Notes under the pieces: model-generated | What the model was told of the DNA's origin: nothing | The model's database searches: none | Seen by the model: the letters and a program-made list of their open reading frames with translations, nothing else | Position numbers and translations under genes: made by a program | In this document: in pieces, positions 8,567 through 17,128 of the stretch | How the letters are laid out: each line of letters opens with the position of its first letter | How positions within the stretch are numbered: position 1 is the first letter of the stretch | Assembly (NCBI GenBank): GCA_001038565.1 | Contig: LFJO01000005.1 | Span: 75,217-139,216 of the forward strand | DNA: 64,000 nt | Direction of reading: 5' to 3' | Origin: Alkalihalobacillus pseudalcaliphilus | GTDB taxonomy: Bacteria; Bacillota; Bacilli; Bacillales; Bacillaceae_D

Positions 8567-9463
8567 ATGCTTAGACCCACTACAGGCGATCGAGTTATGA
8601 TGGCAATCATTTATATTAGCTTAACATTGCTTGCTTTTTCGACTTTTTACCCATTTTGGAATTCATTAGTAATTTCATTTAATACGGGTCAAGATACAGC
8701 ATTAGGTGGTGTCACAATTTGGCCACGCGAATTTACATTTGAAAACTATGCCGTTGTATTTCAAGATAAGCGATTAATGAACGCTTTTATTATCTCGATA
8801 CTTAGAACTGTAATTGGAACGATTATGTCTGTTTTCTTAACAGCGATGTTAGCTTATGGACTTTCAAAACGGGAATTAGTTGGAAGAAAATTCTTTATGT
8901 TATTCTGCGTATTTACCATGTTTTTCAGTGGTGGATTAATTCCAACATTTTTACTTATCCGTGAATTAGGGTTAATGAATTCATTTTGGGTCATGATTAT
9001 CCCAATGTTAATCTCAGTTTGGAACATGATTATCTTCCGTACATTCTTTAATCAATTACCTAAAGGATTGGAAGAGTCGGCAAAAATAGATGGATGTGGT
9101 TATTGGGGAGTATTTTTACGAGTAGTACTGCCATTGTCAGGTCCAGTAATTGCTACATTATCATTATTTACAGCTGTAGCACATTGGAATGATTGGTTTA
9201 TTCCAAGTATTTACCTTACTAGTGAGAATTTAATTCCGATTCAAACATTATTACAGAAAATTCTTAACTCTAATACTGTAACAGCTGCTATGGCAAATCT
9301 TGATGCTGGTGCCCAAGCAATGATGTCTCAACAGATGCAGGTCACCGGTCGTTCCTTATCAATGGCAACAATGATGGTTGCCACCTTGCCAATTATAATG
9401 GTGTACCCTTTTATTCAGAAGTATTTTGTTAAAGGTGTTCTAATTGGCTCTTTAAAAGAATAG
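8567..9463 (+). CDS. Sugar ABC transporter permease (YtcP-type, second subunit)
   Basis: A 298-residue MalG-type permease with six predicted membrane segments and an EAA loop (LEESAKIDGCGYWGVFLRVVLP) in which Ser replaces one Ala. The N-terminal region STFYPFWNSLVISFN is characteristic of the YtcP/LplC group that pairs with LplB. Start ATG after AAGGAGG. It forms the heterodimeric channel with the preceding gene. Confidence 0.92.
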   Translation: MLRPTTGDRVMMAIIYISLTLLAFSTFYPFWNSLVISFNTGQDTALGGVTIWPREFTFENYAVVFQDKRLMNAFIISILRTVIGTIMSVFLTAMLAYGLSKRELVGRKFFMLFCVFTMFFSGGLIPTFLLIRELGLMNSFWVMIIPMLISVWNMIIFRTFFNQLPKGLEESAKIDGCGYWGVFLRVVLPLSGPVIATLSLFTAVAHWNDWFIPSIYLTSENLIPIQTLLQKILNSNTVTAAMANLDAGAQAMMSQQMQVTGRSLSMATMMVATLPIIMVYPFIQKYFVKGVLIGSLKE

Positions 9464-9491
9464 TTCCAAAGCGTTACCTTACTTCAATTTG

Positions 9492-9507
9492 AAGCACTCC
9501 TGTGCTT
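9492..9507 (+). other. Short hairpin before the binding-protein gene
   Basis: AAGCAC-TCCT-GTGCTT: a 6-bp stem with a 4-nt loop and no T tract, between the second permease and the binding-protein gene. Such intercistronic hairpins often stabilise the mRNA of highly needed binding proteins; that role is inference. Confidence 0.45.
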
Positions 9508-9545
9508 TAAATATATATTTTAAGATAATAAGGGGGATTTAAGGT

Positions 9546-11219
9546 ATGTTGATGAAAAAGAATCGTTTTCTTTTAATCTTGGCAGCATTGTTAACGGCGT
9601 TATTATTAGTAGCTTGTAGTGATAACGACACAGGAACAGATCCAGAAGAAGAAGATCCAGATACAACACAAACTGGTGATGATGTAGCTGATGGTGGAGA
9701 CGAAGAGCCAGAACTATTCGAAATTGGTTCAGAACCTCTTAGCTTAACGATGTTTGGTAACTATGATTGGTATACAATGCCTGGTTGGGGAGATGATCCT
9801 GCAACGGCAAACATCAAAGAATTGTATGATATCGATATTATTTCGATTGATGGTGGTGGTAATGCTGCACAAAGATTAAGTACAATGATTGTTGATGGAA
9901 ACTTACCTGACTTTATTTGGACAGATAAAGGTGCAGACGTTGAAAGACTACGTGCCGGTGGAGTTCTCGTCCCGTTAGATGATTATATTGAGAAGTATCC
10001 TAACTTAAAAAATTGGATTAGTGAAGATGCTTTAAATATGTTACGTTCTGAGGATGGAAAAATTTATCAATTCCCTAACTGGTATAATGACCAACCTTTT
10101 GGTAATGCAGGTTGGATGGTAAATAAAGAAATTTATGAAGAGTTGGGATCACCAACGTTAGTAACGACTGATGATCTATACGAATACTTAAAGTTAGTGC
10201 AAGAGAATTATCCAGATGTTGTACCTTTAGAAGTAGGTGTAAATGCACAAGGTGTTAATACGATTTACTCTGCGTTTGCTGAAGGGTTCTCTCCTGCAGA
10301 TGTAGGTAACCAAGTTGCTAGAAGTGGTGACCAATTAACTTCATTATTTGATAGTGAAATTTACGTTGAATCTCTAAAATTTGCAAGTAAGTTATTCCGT
10401 GAGCGCTTATTAACTCAAGATGCTTTAACACAAACAAGAGATGACGTTGTTGAAAAAGTTCATACAGGCCGAGTTGCCGTATTTATTGGTGCAAGCCCAA
10501 CTGACTTTGGTGGCGATGGTCATTATCAATTAGTAAGAGATAATCCAGATGGCGGCTATATGTTCGTGAATCCAATTCATAAAGAAGGTTTAGACCCTAA
10601 TGCTATTCACCCAGGTGATTATAATCAAACTGGTTGGAATGTCAGTGTAATAACAACTTCAGCTGAAGATCCAGAAAGAGTATTTGCTTTCTTAGATTGG
10701 TTAACAGGCCCGGAAGGTCAAATGTTATCGATGTATGGTGCTGAAGGTGAGTATTGGGATGGATGGGTTGAAGAAGGAGTCCTTCCTAACTTCACAGATA
10801 AATATGTAAGTGATCCAGAAGGCTTAACAGAAATTAATAATGGCACCTTGAATTTCCAATGGAATGGAAACTCTAAATTCTTGGATAATGCAAAAGCTGC
10901 ATTTGAATTACAATTACCTGAAGATGAGATTAACTGGACAACTTTCTGGCAGCATGAAATACTATGGGAAACTCAGAAAGATGAAACAGAGTTTGTAGGG
11001 ATTGGACCATTACCTGATTCCGAAGAAGCTATCGTTTCTCAAAGAGTTGGAGAAATTTTTGAAGAATACCGTGCTAAAGCCTTGATGGCAAGTAGTGATG
11101 AAGATGTCGAAAGTGTATTAGCAGAAGCTCATGAACAAGCTATGGCAGTTGGTTATCAAACTCTACTAGACTGGAAAACAGAAAAGTGGCAAGAAAACCT
11201 TGATAGACTAGGTAACTAA
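9546..11219 (+). CDS. Extracellular sugar-binding lipoprotein (LipO-type)
   Basis: A 557-residue solute-binding protein. Residues 1-24 form a lipoprotein signal ending in LLVACS with the lipidated Cys at 24. A very acidic linker (about residues 26-56, Asp/Glu/Thr-rich) follows, then a long binding-protein fold (NLPDFIWTDKGADVERLRA, GWMVNKEIYEELG, WLTGPEGQM). Its size fits the LipO/YtcQ group that partners LplB/YtcP permeases. The ligand is presumably a GlcNAc-containing oligosaccharide, from the GH20 neighbour. ATG nine bases after AGGGGG; a second ATG two codons on is possible. The acidic surface suits an alkaliphile or halotolerant organism. Confidence 0.92.
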   Translation: MLMKKNRFLLILAALLTALLLVACSDNDTGTDPEEEDPDTTQTGDDVADGGDEEPELFEIGSEPLSLTMFGNYDWYTMPGWGDDPATANIKELYDIDIISIDGGGNAAQRLSTMIVDGNLPDFIWTDKGADVERLRAGGVLVPLDDYIEKYPNLKNWISEDALNMLRSEDGKIYQFPNWYNDQPFGNAGWMVNKEIYEELGSPTLVTTDDLYEYLKLVQENYPDVVPLEVGVNAQGVNTIYSAFAEGFSPADVGNQVARSGDQLTSLFDSEIYVESLKFASKLFRERLLTQDALTQTRDDVVEKVHTGRVAVFIGASPTDFGGDGHYQLVRDNPDGGYMFVNPIHKEGLDPNAIHPGDYNQTGWNVSVITTSAEDPERVFAFLDWLTGPEGQMLSMYGAEGEYWDGWVEEGVLPNFTDKYVSDPEGLTEINNGTLNFQWNGNSKFLDNAKAAFELQLPEDEINWTTFWQHEILWETQKDETEFVGIGPLPDSEEAIVSQRVGEIFEEYRAKALMASSDEDVESVLAEAHEQAMAVGYQTLLDWKTEKWQENLDRLGN

Positions 11220-11240
11220 TTATTATATTAAATTTAGACA

Positions 11241-11325
11241 AATTATAGTTTATAAAGTAAAATACAGTCCGATGAATATTATTATATGTTCATTGGACTG
11301 TTTTTTTATACTATAAACTATAGTG
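11241..11325 (+). terminator. Terminator of the GH20/ABC operon
   Basis: CAGTCCGATGAA (from 11265) pairs with TTCATTGGACTG (ending 11300), followed by seven T. Outside this core, TATAGTTTATA (from 11244) and TATAAACTATA (ending 11324) are also complementary, so the whole structure can extend over ~80 nt. Confidence 0.88.
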
Positions 11326-11387
11326 TCGTACAAAAAGGTTCTAGTGAAAATTACTCTTCATAATAGTGAGAATGATAAAGTATCTAT

Positions 11388-11432
11388 ATAAAAAACCTGC
11401 AAAAATTTCTTGTTTAGAAATTTTTGCAGGTT
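11388..11432 (-). terminator. Terminator of the small secreted-protein gene
   Basis: A perfect 16-bp stem (11394-11409 with 11417-11432) with a 7-nt loop. Read on the minus strand it is followed by TTTTTTATA, so it ends the minus-strand gene at 11463-11762. Confidence 0.88.
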
Positions 11433-11462
11433 ATTAATTTATAAAATAGGTAAAGTCTTGTG

Positions 11463-11762
11463 TTAAGGTCTATAAACAGTGCCACAATATTTTGCATGGA
11501 ACAGGCCAGATATTACTCTTACATCACAAACAAGTAATGTACCTATATAGCCACCGCTATTATATTGGATGGCATTTGGATAGCCTTCAGACATAGCATA
11601 AACTCTTGATACAGTAACATATTTACTTGCTTGAATTTCAATTACATTTTCGGAGTAGGAATTAGCTGTAGGTGCTGCGATAGTACCTTGTGGAGATGAG
11701 ATAAAAGCCAACACAATAATTAATGACATAATACTTAGCTGAATAAATTTAAATCTTGTCAT
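11463..11762 (-). CDS. Small secreted protein, function unknown
   Basis: A 99-residue protein with a clear Sec signal peptide (basic MTRFKF, hydrophobic core to about residue 24, likely cleavage near AA-A-P). The mature part is ~65 residues. The Y-N-S-G-G-Y-x-G-T-L motif and the closing C-G-T-V-Y-R-P resemble short surface-protein motifs of the Y-x-G-T-(L/V) kind seen in Bacillus; two cysteines (in LVCDV and KYCGT) could form a disulfide. The start is the ATG after GAGGTGG; an in-frame GTG nine bases earlier lies inside the binding site. It has its own promoter, operator-like palindrome and terminator. Confidence 0.75.
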   Translation of the reverse strand: MTRFKFIQLSIMSLIIVLAFISSPQGTIAAPTANSYSENVIEIQASKYVTVSRVYAMSEGYPNAIQYNSGGYIGTLLVCDVRVISGLFHAKYCGTVYRP

Positions 11763-11805
11763 GATGACCACCTCTATACTTTCTGATTATTTAGAATACA
11801 TAATT

Positions 11806-11834
11806 ATTATAACGTTACATCGTTATAATATCAA
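11806..11834 (-). promoter_or_regulatory. Promoter with a perfect palindromic operator
   Basis: On the minus strand, TTGATA (11834-11829), a 17-bp spacer and TATAAT (11811-11806) form a near-consensus sigma-A promoter for the small secreted-protein gene. The inverted repeat ATTATAACG-6 nt-CGTTATAAT (11806-11829) covers the -10 and spacer and just reaches the -35. This is the expected position for a repressor. Confidence 0.7.
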
Positions 11835-12014
11835 TAAGTATTAATAGACTAATATCATTTGGTTAGATGCAAGCAGAAGGATTCAATAAATAAGAAAAAT
11901 CGATAAATTATTAGAATGAATTTTTCGTCAGTCAATTCTGAAAAAAGGGTTGGGAAAAGTGTTAAATTTGGTTAAAATAGAAGGAGAGCTTTATAGTTAC
12001 TAGGGGGGCTTCGT

Positions 12015-12734
12015 ATGGAATTATCAGGTGTTTGGGGAAGGCTTTTTGAAGTGTCAGAATGGGTAATGAAAATAATGTATATAAATGGGCTTTGGTTATT
12101 ATTTAACATACCGATTTTGTTTCTATTAGCCAATATCCTCTTAGCTCCAACATTTGAAAGTCTGACTGGATTAATTATTTCTCTTATTGTGATTAGCCCA
12201 CTTGTATTCTTTCCTGCAACGACGGCTTTGTTTTATGTCGCAAGGAAATTTGTGATGAGAGCGGAAGTACCTATCTTTCAATCATTTTGGAAAGGTTTTC
12301 GTGAAAACTATCGCAGGAGTTTAGTGGGCGGCATTTTCTTTACACTATTGTGGGTGCTCTGGATTTATAATTATTACTTAGCTCAAATTGAGTGGCAGTC
12401 TCCATTGTTTTATTTTTATATGATCACAACCATCTTTTTAATTAGCTGGAACGCTCATTTTTTCTCTGATACGGTCCATTTTCAAGTTACATTGATTGCG
12501 TCATTAAAAAAAGCTATCTTTCTATCTATTGGATATTTGCCTTATACGATATCAATGGTTGGTGTGGCTGGTTTTACTGTGTATATGCTCTATACATTTC
12601 ATCCTATATTTGCGATTTTCCTTAGTGGTGGGGTATGTGCCATGGTGGCCTTTTATGCCTTTTATTTAATCATTAATCGAGCCTTAAGGCAGCAAGAAAA
12701 ATATAAAAAACAGGATGAACAAACGGCGGTATAA
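12015..12734 (+). CDS. YesL-family (DUF624) membrane protein
   Basis: A 239-residue integral membrane protein with about five or six hydrophobic segments. The opening (GVWGRLFEVSEWVMKIMYIN.LWLLFNIPI) and PATTALFYVARKF are typical of the YesL/DUF624 family, which is commonly encoded beside LplB/YtcP-type sugar ABC transporters and is thought to assist them; its biochemical role is not established. ATG after AGGGGGG. It lies just beyond the GH20/ABC operon, consistent with a link to that transporter. Confidence 0.85.
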   Translation: MELSGVWGRLFEVSEWVMKIMYINGLWLLFNIPILFLLANILLAPTFESLTGLIISLIVISPLVFFPATTALFYVARKFVMRAEVPIFQSFWKGFRENYRRSLVGGIFFTLLWVLWIYNYYLAQIEWQSPLFYFYMITTIFLISWNAHFFSDTVHFQVTLIASLKKAIFLSIGYLPYTISMVGVAGFTVYMLYTFHPIFAIFLSGGVCAMVAFYAFYLIINRALRQQEKYKKQDEQTAV

Positions 12735-12770
12735 TTGAGTCAAAGCATGTCGTTTTAATACTTGGTGGAA

Positions 12771-12798
12771 GAGAACCTTTGAAAAAAAGGTTCTTTTT
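12771..12798 (+). terminator. Terminator after the YesL-family gene
   Basis: AGAACCTTT and AAAGGTTCT form a 9-bp stem with a 5-nt loop, followed by T5. Confidence 0.85.
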
Positions 12799-12816
12799 TG
12801 CTTGCTTGGGCATCTT

Positions 12817-13191
12817 TTAGGAACGGAGTGGTTTGTCTTGAAATCCTTTCCATCGCAAAGGTGTGTATGTATCAATAGAGTGTGCCATGATGGCCCCTGC
12901 TTTAGGATACGCTTTTCTAAGCAAACGACAAGCATTAATTCGATAGTCGTTTAAATGGGTAATATGAGCATGATAGGGAACTAGCACTTCAGCAAAAATG
13001 GCTAATTGTATGAAGTTCTGTTTATGCTTATCGTCATATTGATTGACCATTAATCGAACATCAACAATATCAATCGTATTCGTTTGATAACTTAATAGAT
13101 GTTCTATTTTTCGGGAAATATCTCTATCAACCCATTCATTATCTTTATAAAAATACAAGTTTGCTTCACAATAAGCTTTACCTCTAAACAT
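12817..13191 (-). CDS. Hypothetical protein, 124 residues
   Basis: A soluble protein with no signal or membrane segment (MFRGKAYCEANLYFYKD..., later VDVRLMVNQYDDKHKQ and FAEVLVPYHAHITHLN). The start is an ATG seven bases after AAGGGGG; the same frame remains open 66 bp further upstream without a binding site. A stand-alone gene, not recognised. Confidence 0.6.
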   Translation of the reverse strand: MFRGKAYCEANLYFYKDNEWVDRDISRKIEHLLSYQTNTIDIVDVRLMVNQYDDKHKQNFIQLAIFAEVLVPYHAHITHLNDYRINACRLLRKAYPKAGAIMAHSIDTYTPLRWKGFQDKPLRS

Positions 13192-13336
13192 ATCCCATCC
13201 CCCTTGAATTCCCTCATTATAACAGACCTCATCATACAAAAAAATTGTAACGGCCAAATCAAATTATAAAGAAAATATAAAATATAACAACTAGCTCAAC
13301 AAAATTACCTATACTGATTGAAGGTCACATATTTTT

Positions 13337-13495
13337 GTATGAAAGTTCGCTAATGCTGGAATGCGGAGTTCTATTCGTCGCTACCGAAAATTATGCTCCA
13401 CGTCCTGCGGGGGGGCGCTGAGCTAATCGGCGCAGCCAGCGGATCTCAGCCCGCCACTATCTCCCGCGGGAGTCTCCGCATATTTTCGTCCGCTA
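13337..13495 (-). repeat. Full-length copy of the ~160-bp dispersed repeat
   Basis: Read on the minus strand this runs from AGCGGACGA through CTCCCGCGGGAG, GCTGAGATC...AGCTCAGC, GGACGTGGAGCATAATTTTCGG and AGAACTCCGCAT to CTTTCATAC. It matches 51275-51436 over its whole length, and its 3' part matches fragments at 40870, 44026, 47880, 51045 and 55231. Internal inverted repeats (ATGCGGAG/CTCCGCAT, GCTGAG/CTCAGC, CCCGCGGG) suggest a folded element. No coding capacity. Confidence 0.75.
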
Positions 13496-13556
13496 GGTTA
13501 CTGTTATTCCTCAAGTTCAAAACCGTCATACAACATTCTAAAAAAACAAACCTTTG

Positions 13557-13617
13557 CTTTCATGTTTGTTGGTGATGAGTTGCTAAGGCAAGTCATCATG
13601 GCAGTTTTTTATGAAAC
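13557..13617. repeat. Dispersed ~60-bp hairpin, copy B
   Basis: Outer arms CTTTCAT and ATGAAAC enclose a conserved G-TTTGTTGG segment and an inner stem GATGA-G-TTGC / GCAA-G-TCATC with a TAAG loop. Same layout as copies at 13672, 47955, 51105 and 55170, but with a different inner-stem sequence. Confidence 0.65.
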
Positions 13618-13671
13618 TTAGTGTGAACATGGAGAGGCAAGTAGAACTCCGCATATGAGTATCAGCCTCAA

Positions 13672-13733
13672 TTTTCATACAAAACGCACATGGCGAAGCC
13701 CAGTATTCACTTCGCCACCAACAAAAATGAAAG
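13672..13733. repeat. Dispersed ~60-bp hairpin, copy A
   Basis: Outer arms TTTTCAT and ATGAAAG; inner stem TGGCGAAG (13691-13698) / CTTCGCCA (13710-13717). Conserved single-stranded parts are ACAAAACGCACA on the 5' side and CCAACAAAA on the 3' side. The flank 13618-13671 holds part of the long repeat (AGTAGAACTCCGCATA). Confidence 0.7.
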
Positions 13734-13953
13734 TGGTGTTGGTTCTTTGACTGGTGGAACTTATTCAATTAGCATTTAATCTTTTTACTTGGTACTTTTG
13801 TTACTTTTCATTCATTTATTTTGTATGAGAAGTGCACAAACCAAGAAGCCTGCACCAACCTTAGCGGAGGAAAGCGTGCCCCCATTCCCGCAGCGATATC
13901 CGAAGGGTCAAACTATCGCCTATGGTACACTTTCATACAAAAATATGAAACTT
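13734..13953 (+). repeat. Mosaic repeat fragments before the ABC gene
   Basis: No supported gene. The module after the hairpin (TTGGTTCTTTGACTGGTGGAA) and a later GGTCAAACTATCGCC...CACTTTCATACAAAA stretch match parts of 4150-4470 and 48020-48175. CTTTCATA-CAAAAA-TATGAAAC near 13931-13952 is a hairpin lacking the inner stem. Confidence 0.5.
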
Positions 13954-14005
13954 TTCACAAGTAGGTTCGTATATAAAGTAAAGAACAATGGAGGAGGTAT
14001 GTAGT

Positions 14006-14926
14006 TTGGTTGCACCAGCAATGAAGCTTACAGATGTCAAAAAGAAAATAGGCAAAAAGGAAATTATCAAAGGCCTAACTTTTGAGATAAAAAAAGGTGA
14101 GGTTTTTGGGTTTCTAGGACCTAACGGAGCAGGTAAAACAACAACGATTCGAATGATGGTTGGCTTGATGAGTCTTTCCTCAGGCGAAATCTTAATTCAA
14201 GGGAAAAGTATTCAATCTAACTTCAAGGAAGCGATTCGAGAAGTAGGTGGTATCGTTGAAAATCCCGAAATGTACCCTTTTATGACGGGGTGGCAGAATT
14301 TAAAACACTTTGCCAATATGATTCCTGGTATAAAGGATGAAAGAATCAAAGAGGTCATTCAATTAGTAGGGCTTGAAAAAGCGATTAATGAAAAAGCAGG
14401 GAGATACTCTTTAGGAATGCGTCAGCGCTTAGGAATTGCACAAGCCCTTTTACACAAGCCATCGATCCTCATCTTAGATGAACCAACGAATGGTTTAGAC
14501 CCAGCTGGTATTCGTGAAATTCGTCAATACATAAGAGCCCTAGCTGAAAAAGAAAATGTCTCAGTCATTGTATCAAGTCACTTATTATCTGAAATCGAAT
14601 TAATGTGTGATCGAATCGGTGTCATAAAAAATGGTGAGTTGATTGCGATTCAAGAGGTGAAAGACGAAAGTCAACCAAGCGAGCAATTAAGTCAAATCAA
14701 ATTAACAGTTGAACCTTTGGAAGCCGCAGTTACTTTACTTTCAGAAAAAGGGTACTCCGCTCAAACACAAAATGAGTCCCTATTAGTAGAAATAAAAAGA
14801 GACATGATTCCTACTATGTTAAAGGATTTACTAGAAAATGAGATTTTAGTTTATGAAGTACAAACAGTAAAAACAACGTTAGAAGACAAATTCTTTGATT
14901 TGATTGGGGAGAATGTGATTGAGTAA
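14006..14926 (+). CDS. ABC transporter ATPase, BcrA type
   Basis: A 306-residue ATP-binding subunit: Walker A GPNGAGKTT, the degenerate signature YSLGMRQ typical of the BcrA/bacitracin-resistance group, Walker B ILDEPTNGLDP and switch His in SSHLL. A ~90-residue C-terminal extension follows the nucleotide-binding domain, as in BcrA proteins. Start: TTG eight bases after GGAGGAGG; the ATG at 13988 lies within the binding site. It overlaps the permease gene by 8 bp, forming a two-component exporter. The substrate cannot be read from the sequence; peptide antibiotics are the usual theme. Confidence 0.9.
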   Translation: MVAPAMKLTDVKKKIGKKEIIKGLTFEIKKGEVFGFLGPNGAGKTTTIRMMVGLMSLSSGEILIQGKSIQSNFKEAIREVGGIVENPEMYPFMTGWQNLKHFANMIPGIKDERIKEVIQLVGLEKAINEKAGRYSLGMRQRLGIAQALLHKPSILILDEPTNGLDPAGIREIRQYIRALAEKENVSVIVSSHLLSEIELMCDRIGVIKNGELIAIQEVKDESQPSEQLSQIKLTVEPLEAAVTLLSEKGYSAQTQNESLLVEIKRDMIPTMLKDLLENEILVYEVQTVKTTLEDKFFDLIGENVIE

Positions 14927-15899
14927 TTTCATGCAACTAATAAAAAATGAACAAAATAAAATCTACCGTCTGAAATCGACATGGGCGATGTATATTATTT
15001 TATTCTTGCTAGTTATAGCCGGGGCAATTATCACAAAAGTGGCCTTTGATGATATTCATTTACCTAGCTATAGTGAAAATTGGGAGCAAGAGTTAACAGA
15101 GAGTAATGAACGTATGCAGCAGGAGAATCAGTCATGGTCGGAGGATGACGCAAGTGGCTGGGAATATATGATTGAATATAACGAAGAACAAATAGCGATT
15201 AACGAATATTACTTAGAGAATCAAATTGAGCCGCCTAGTTATGATGGCTGGAGTTACTTGTTTGATAACAGTATGCTTTCTTCCATCATTAGCTTGTTTA
15301 CGATTATAATTGGAGCTGGAATTATTGCGAATGAGTACAAATGGGGCACGATTAAACTTCTCTTAATCAGACCTGTATCACGAACGAAGATTTTATTGTC
15401 TAAATATGTTTCAGTGCTAATCTTTGCCCTGTCAGCTCTAGTATTTATGATGATAGGTTCATTACTCGTTGGTGCGATTTTCTTTGGACTAAACGGGATG
15501 AATCCAACGCTCGTTATGAATAGCGCAGATGGATTAGTAGAGACGAGTTATTTAATTGAGTTTTTGAAGGAATTTGGCTTTAGTAGTGTAAATTTAATTA
15601 TGATGGCGACGTTTGCTTTTATGATTTCTACGATTTTTAGAAGTAGTAGTTTTTCAATTGGTATTGCTATTTTCCTCATGCTGTCTGGTAATACGATTGT
15701 CCAGTTTGTTTCACAGTATGATTGGGCCAAGTATATTTTATTTGCTAATACCGATTTAAGTCGTTATTTTAATGGTATAGGTCCATTAATGGATGGGATG
15801 ACACTTGGGTTCTCGATCACAGTACTCATTGTTTACTATCTTGTATTTATTGGATTGGCATGGATCAGTTTTACGAAAAGAGATGTAGCTGGAAACTAG
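14919..15899 (+). CDS. ABC-2 type permease partner
   Basis: A 326-residue permease: one membrane segment near residues 20-40, a ~95-residue extracytoplasmic loop rich in Glu/Gln/Trp, then five segments clustered from about residue 120. GIIANEYKWGTIKLLLIRPVSRTKILLSKY is the conserved cytoplasmic loop of ABC-2 exporters (the E-x-x-x-G-T-x-k-l-l-L-x-x-P motif). TTG start seven bases after GGGGAG, overlapping the ATPase gene, so coupled to it. Confidence 0.88.
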   Translation: MSNFMQLIKNEQNKIYRLKSTWAMYIILFLLVIAGAIITKVAFDDIHLPSYSENWEQELTESNERMQQENQSWSEDDASGWEYMIEYNEEQIAINEYYLENQIEPPSYDGWSYLFDNSMLSSIISLFTIIIGAGIIANEYKWGTIKLLLIRPVSRTKILLSKYVSVLIFALSALVFMMIGSLLVGAIFFGLNGMNPTLVMNSADGLVETSYLIEFLKEFGFSSVNLIMMATFAFMISTIFRSSSFSIGIAIFLMLSGNTIVQFVSQYDWAKYILFANTDLSRYFNGIGPLMDGMTLGFSITVLIVYYLVFIGLAWISFTKRDVAGN

Positions 15900-15923
15900 A
15901 AGAGTAGAAAAGGAGAATGGAAC

Positions 15924-16364
15924 ATGATGAAACGAACTGGAGAAGTAGTATTAGGTATTATTGGGGCGTTAATTTATGGATTTCTTTCGCTAGTAATGAT
16001 GGGCATTTTCTTCTTGCAAACAGCTGATGGGGAAGCACTTATAAGGGAAGAGTTTCAAAGACAACAAACAGAAATGCCAGGCGTTACAGCCGATATGAAC
16101 GTCGATGGAATGCTTGAGGCTATTCAAAGTATACCAGCCATGCTTATTTTTGCCGTCTTTTCGATTGCGATTGTACTAGGAATTATTGCCATGGTGGTAC
16201 TACGAGGTAATAAAAAGCCGAAACTAGCAGGTTGGTTATTAATTGGAGCGTCCGTTGTTTCGATCATTGTAACACAAGGTGTAGCAATTTTTGCTGGGAT
16301 CTTCTACTTAATAGCTGGAATTATGTGTTTAGCTCGCAAACCACAGGAAATAATAGAAGAATAA
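15924..16364 (+). CDS. DUF4064-type small membrane protein
   Basis: A 146-residue protein with four hydrophobic segments. The opening KRTGEVVLGIIGALIYGFLS and the paired segments ending IFAGIFYLIAGIMCLARK match the DUF4064 family of Bacillus membrane proteins, which has no known function. Start ATGATG after AAAGGAG. It follows the ABC pair by 24 bp and is probably in the same operon. Confidence 0.75.
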   Translation: MMKRTGEVVLGIIGALIYGFLSLVMMGIFFLQTADGEALIREEFQRQQTEMPGVTADMNVDGMLEAIQSIPAMLIFAVFSIAIVLGIIAMVVLRGNKKPKLAGWLLIGASVVSIIVTQGVAIFAGIFYLIAGIMCLARKPQEIIEE

Positions 16365-16429
16365 CTAGGATATAAGAGGGGTGACGAGAAGTTACTCCTC
16401 TTATTCACTACATAAAGGGGAGAGCTTTT

Positions 16430-17128
16430 TTGAGTGTATTACAAGTATCCATTAAACATGCTGGTTATAGTGGCAAAAAAAGAGCGATTGAACAAATCGC
16501 TTTCGAGTTACATAAGGGCGAATTAGTAGGTTTGATTGGTCCAAATGGAGCTGGAAAAAGTACGATGATTAAAACGATTCTAGGTTTAGTTGATGAGATT
16601 GAAGGAGAAATTATCTTTCAAAGGAAAGAGGATTATGCCTACATACCAGAGCACCCAACCTATTATGATGAATTAACTTTATGGGAACATATCGAGCTTG
16701 TAAGAGCCGTACATGGTATTGAAGACGCAGATTATGAAGAGAGGGTTCATACTTTGTTGGATATTTTTCGCTTAGAGCACGCGAAACATGATTATCCAGG
16801 TTCCTTTTCTAAAGGCATGCAGCAGAAGCTCATGATTATCATTGCTGTGCTAACGAAACCGAAGCTGTATATTATCGATGAGCCATTTATTGGACTTGAC
16901 CCAAAAGCGATTAAGGATTTCCTATTAATTCTTGAAGCAGAGAGAAAAAATGGGGCGGCCATACTTATGTCTACGCATGTGTTAGATACGGCGGAAAAAA
17001 TATGTGACCGTTTTTTACTTATTAATCACGGCCATGTCATCGCAGCGGGAACGCTAAGTGAAATTCAAAAAGTGAGCAAATTGGAGGGGTCATTGATGGA
17101 CTGTTTTTATGAACTGATGGATAAATGA
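16430..17128 (+). CDS. EcsA-like ABC transporter ATPase
   Basis: A 232-residue ATPase with Walker A GPNGAGKST, signature FSKGMQQK, Walker B IIDEPFIGLDP and switch STHVL. The segment YIPEHPTYYDELTLWEHIEL, the FSKGMQQ signature and the EPFIGLDP wording are close to EcsA of B. subtilis, whose EcsAB exporter affects secretion, competence and intramembrane protease activity. TTG start after AAGGGGAG. It overlaps the next gene by 4 bp (ATGA). Confidence 0.85.
   Translation: MSVLQVSIKHAGYSGKKRAIEQIAFELHKGELVGLIGPNGAGKSTMIKTILGLVDEIEGEIIFQRKEDYAYIPEHPTYYDELTLWEHIELVRAVHGIEDADYEERVHTLLDIFRLEHAKHDYPGSFSKGMQQKLMIIIAVLTKPKLYIIDEPFIGLDPKAIKDFLLILEAERKNGAAILMSTHVLDTAEKICDRFLLINHGHVIAAGTLSEIQKVSKLEGSLMDCFYELMDK

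Noticed and set aside
13393-14004. Short ORFs (13393-13575, 13583-13768, 13789-14004)
   Set aside because: They translate dispersed repeats and hairpins in arbitrary frames.
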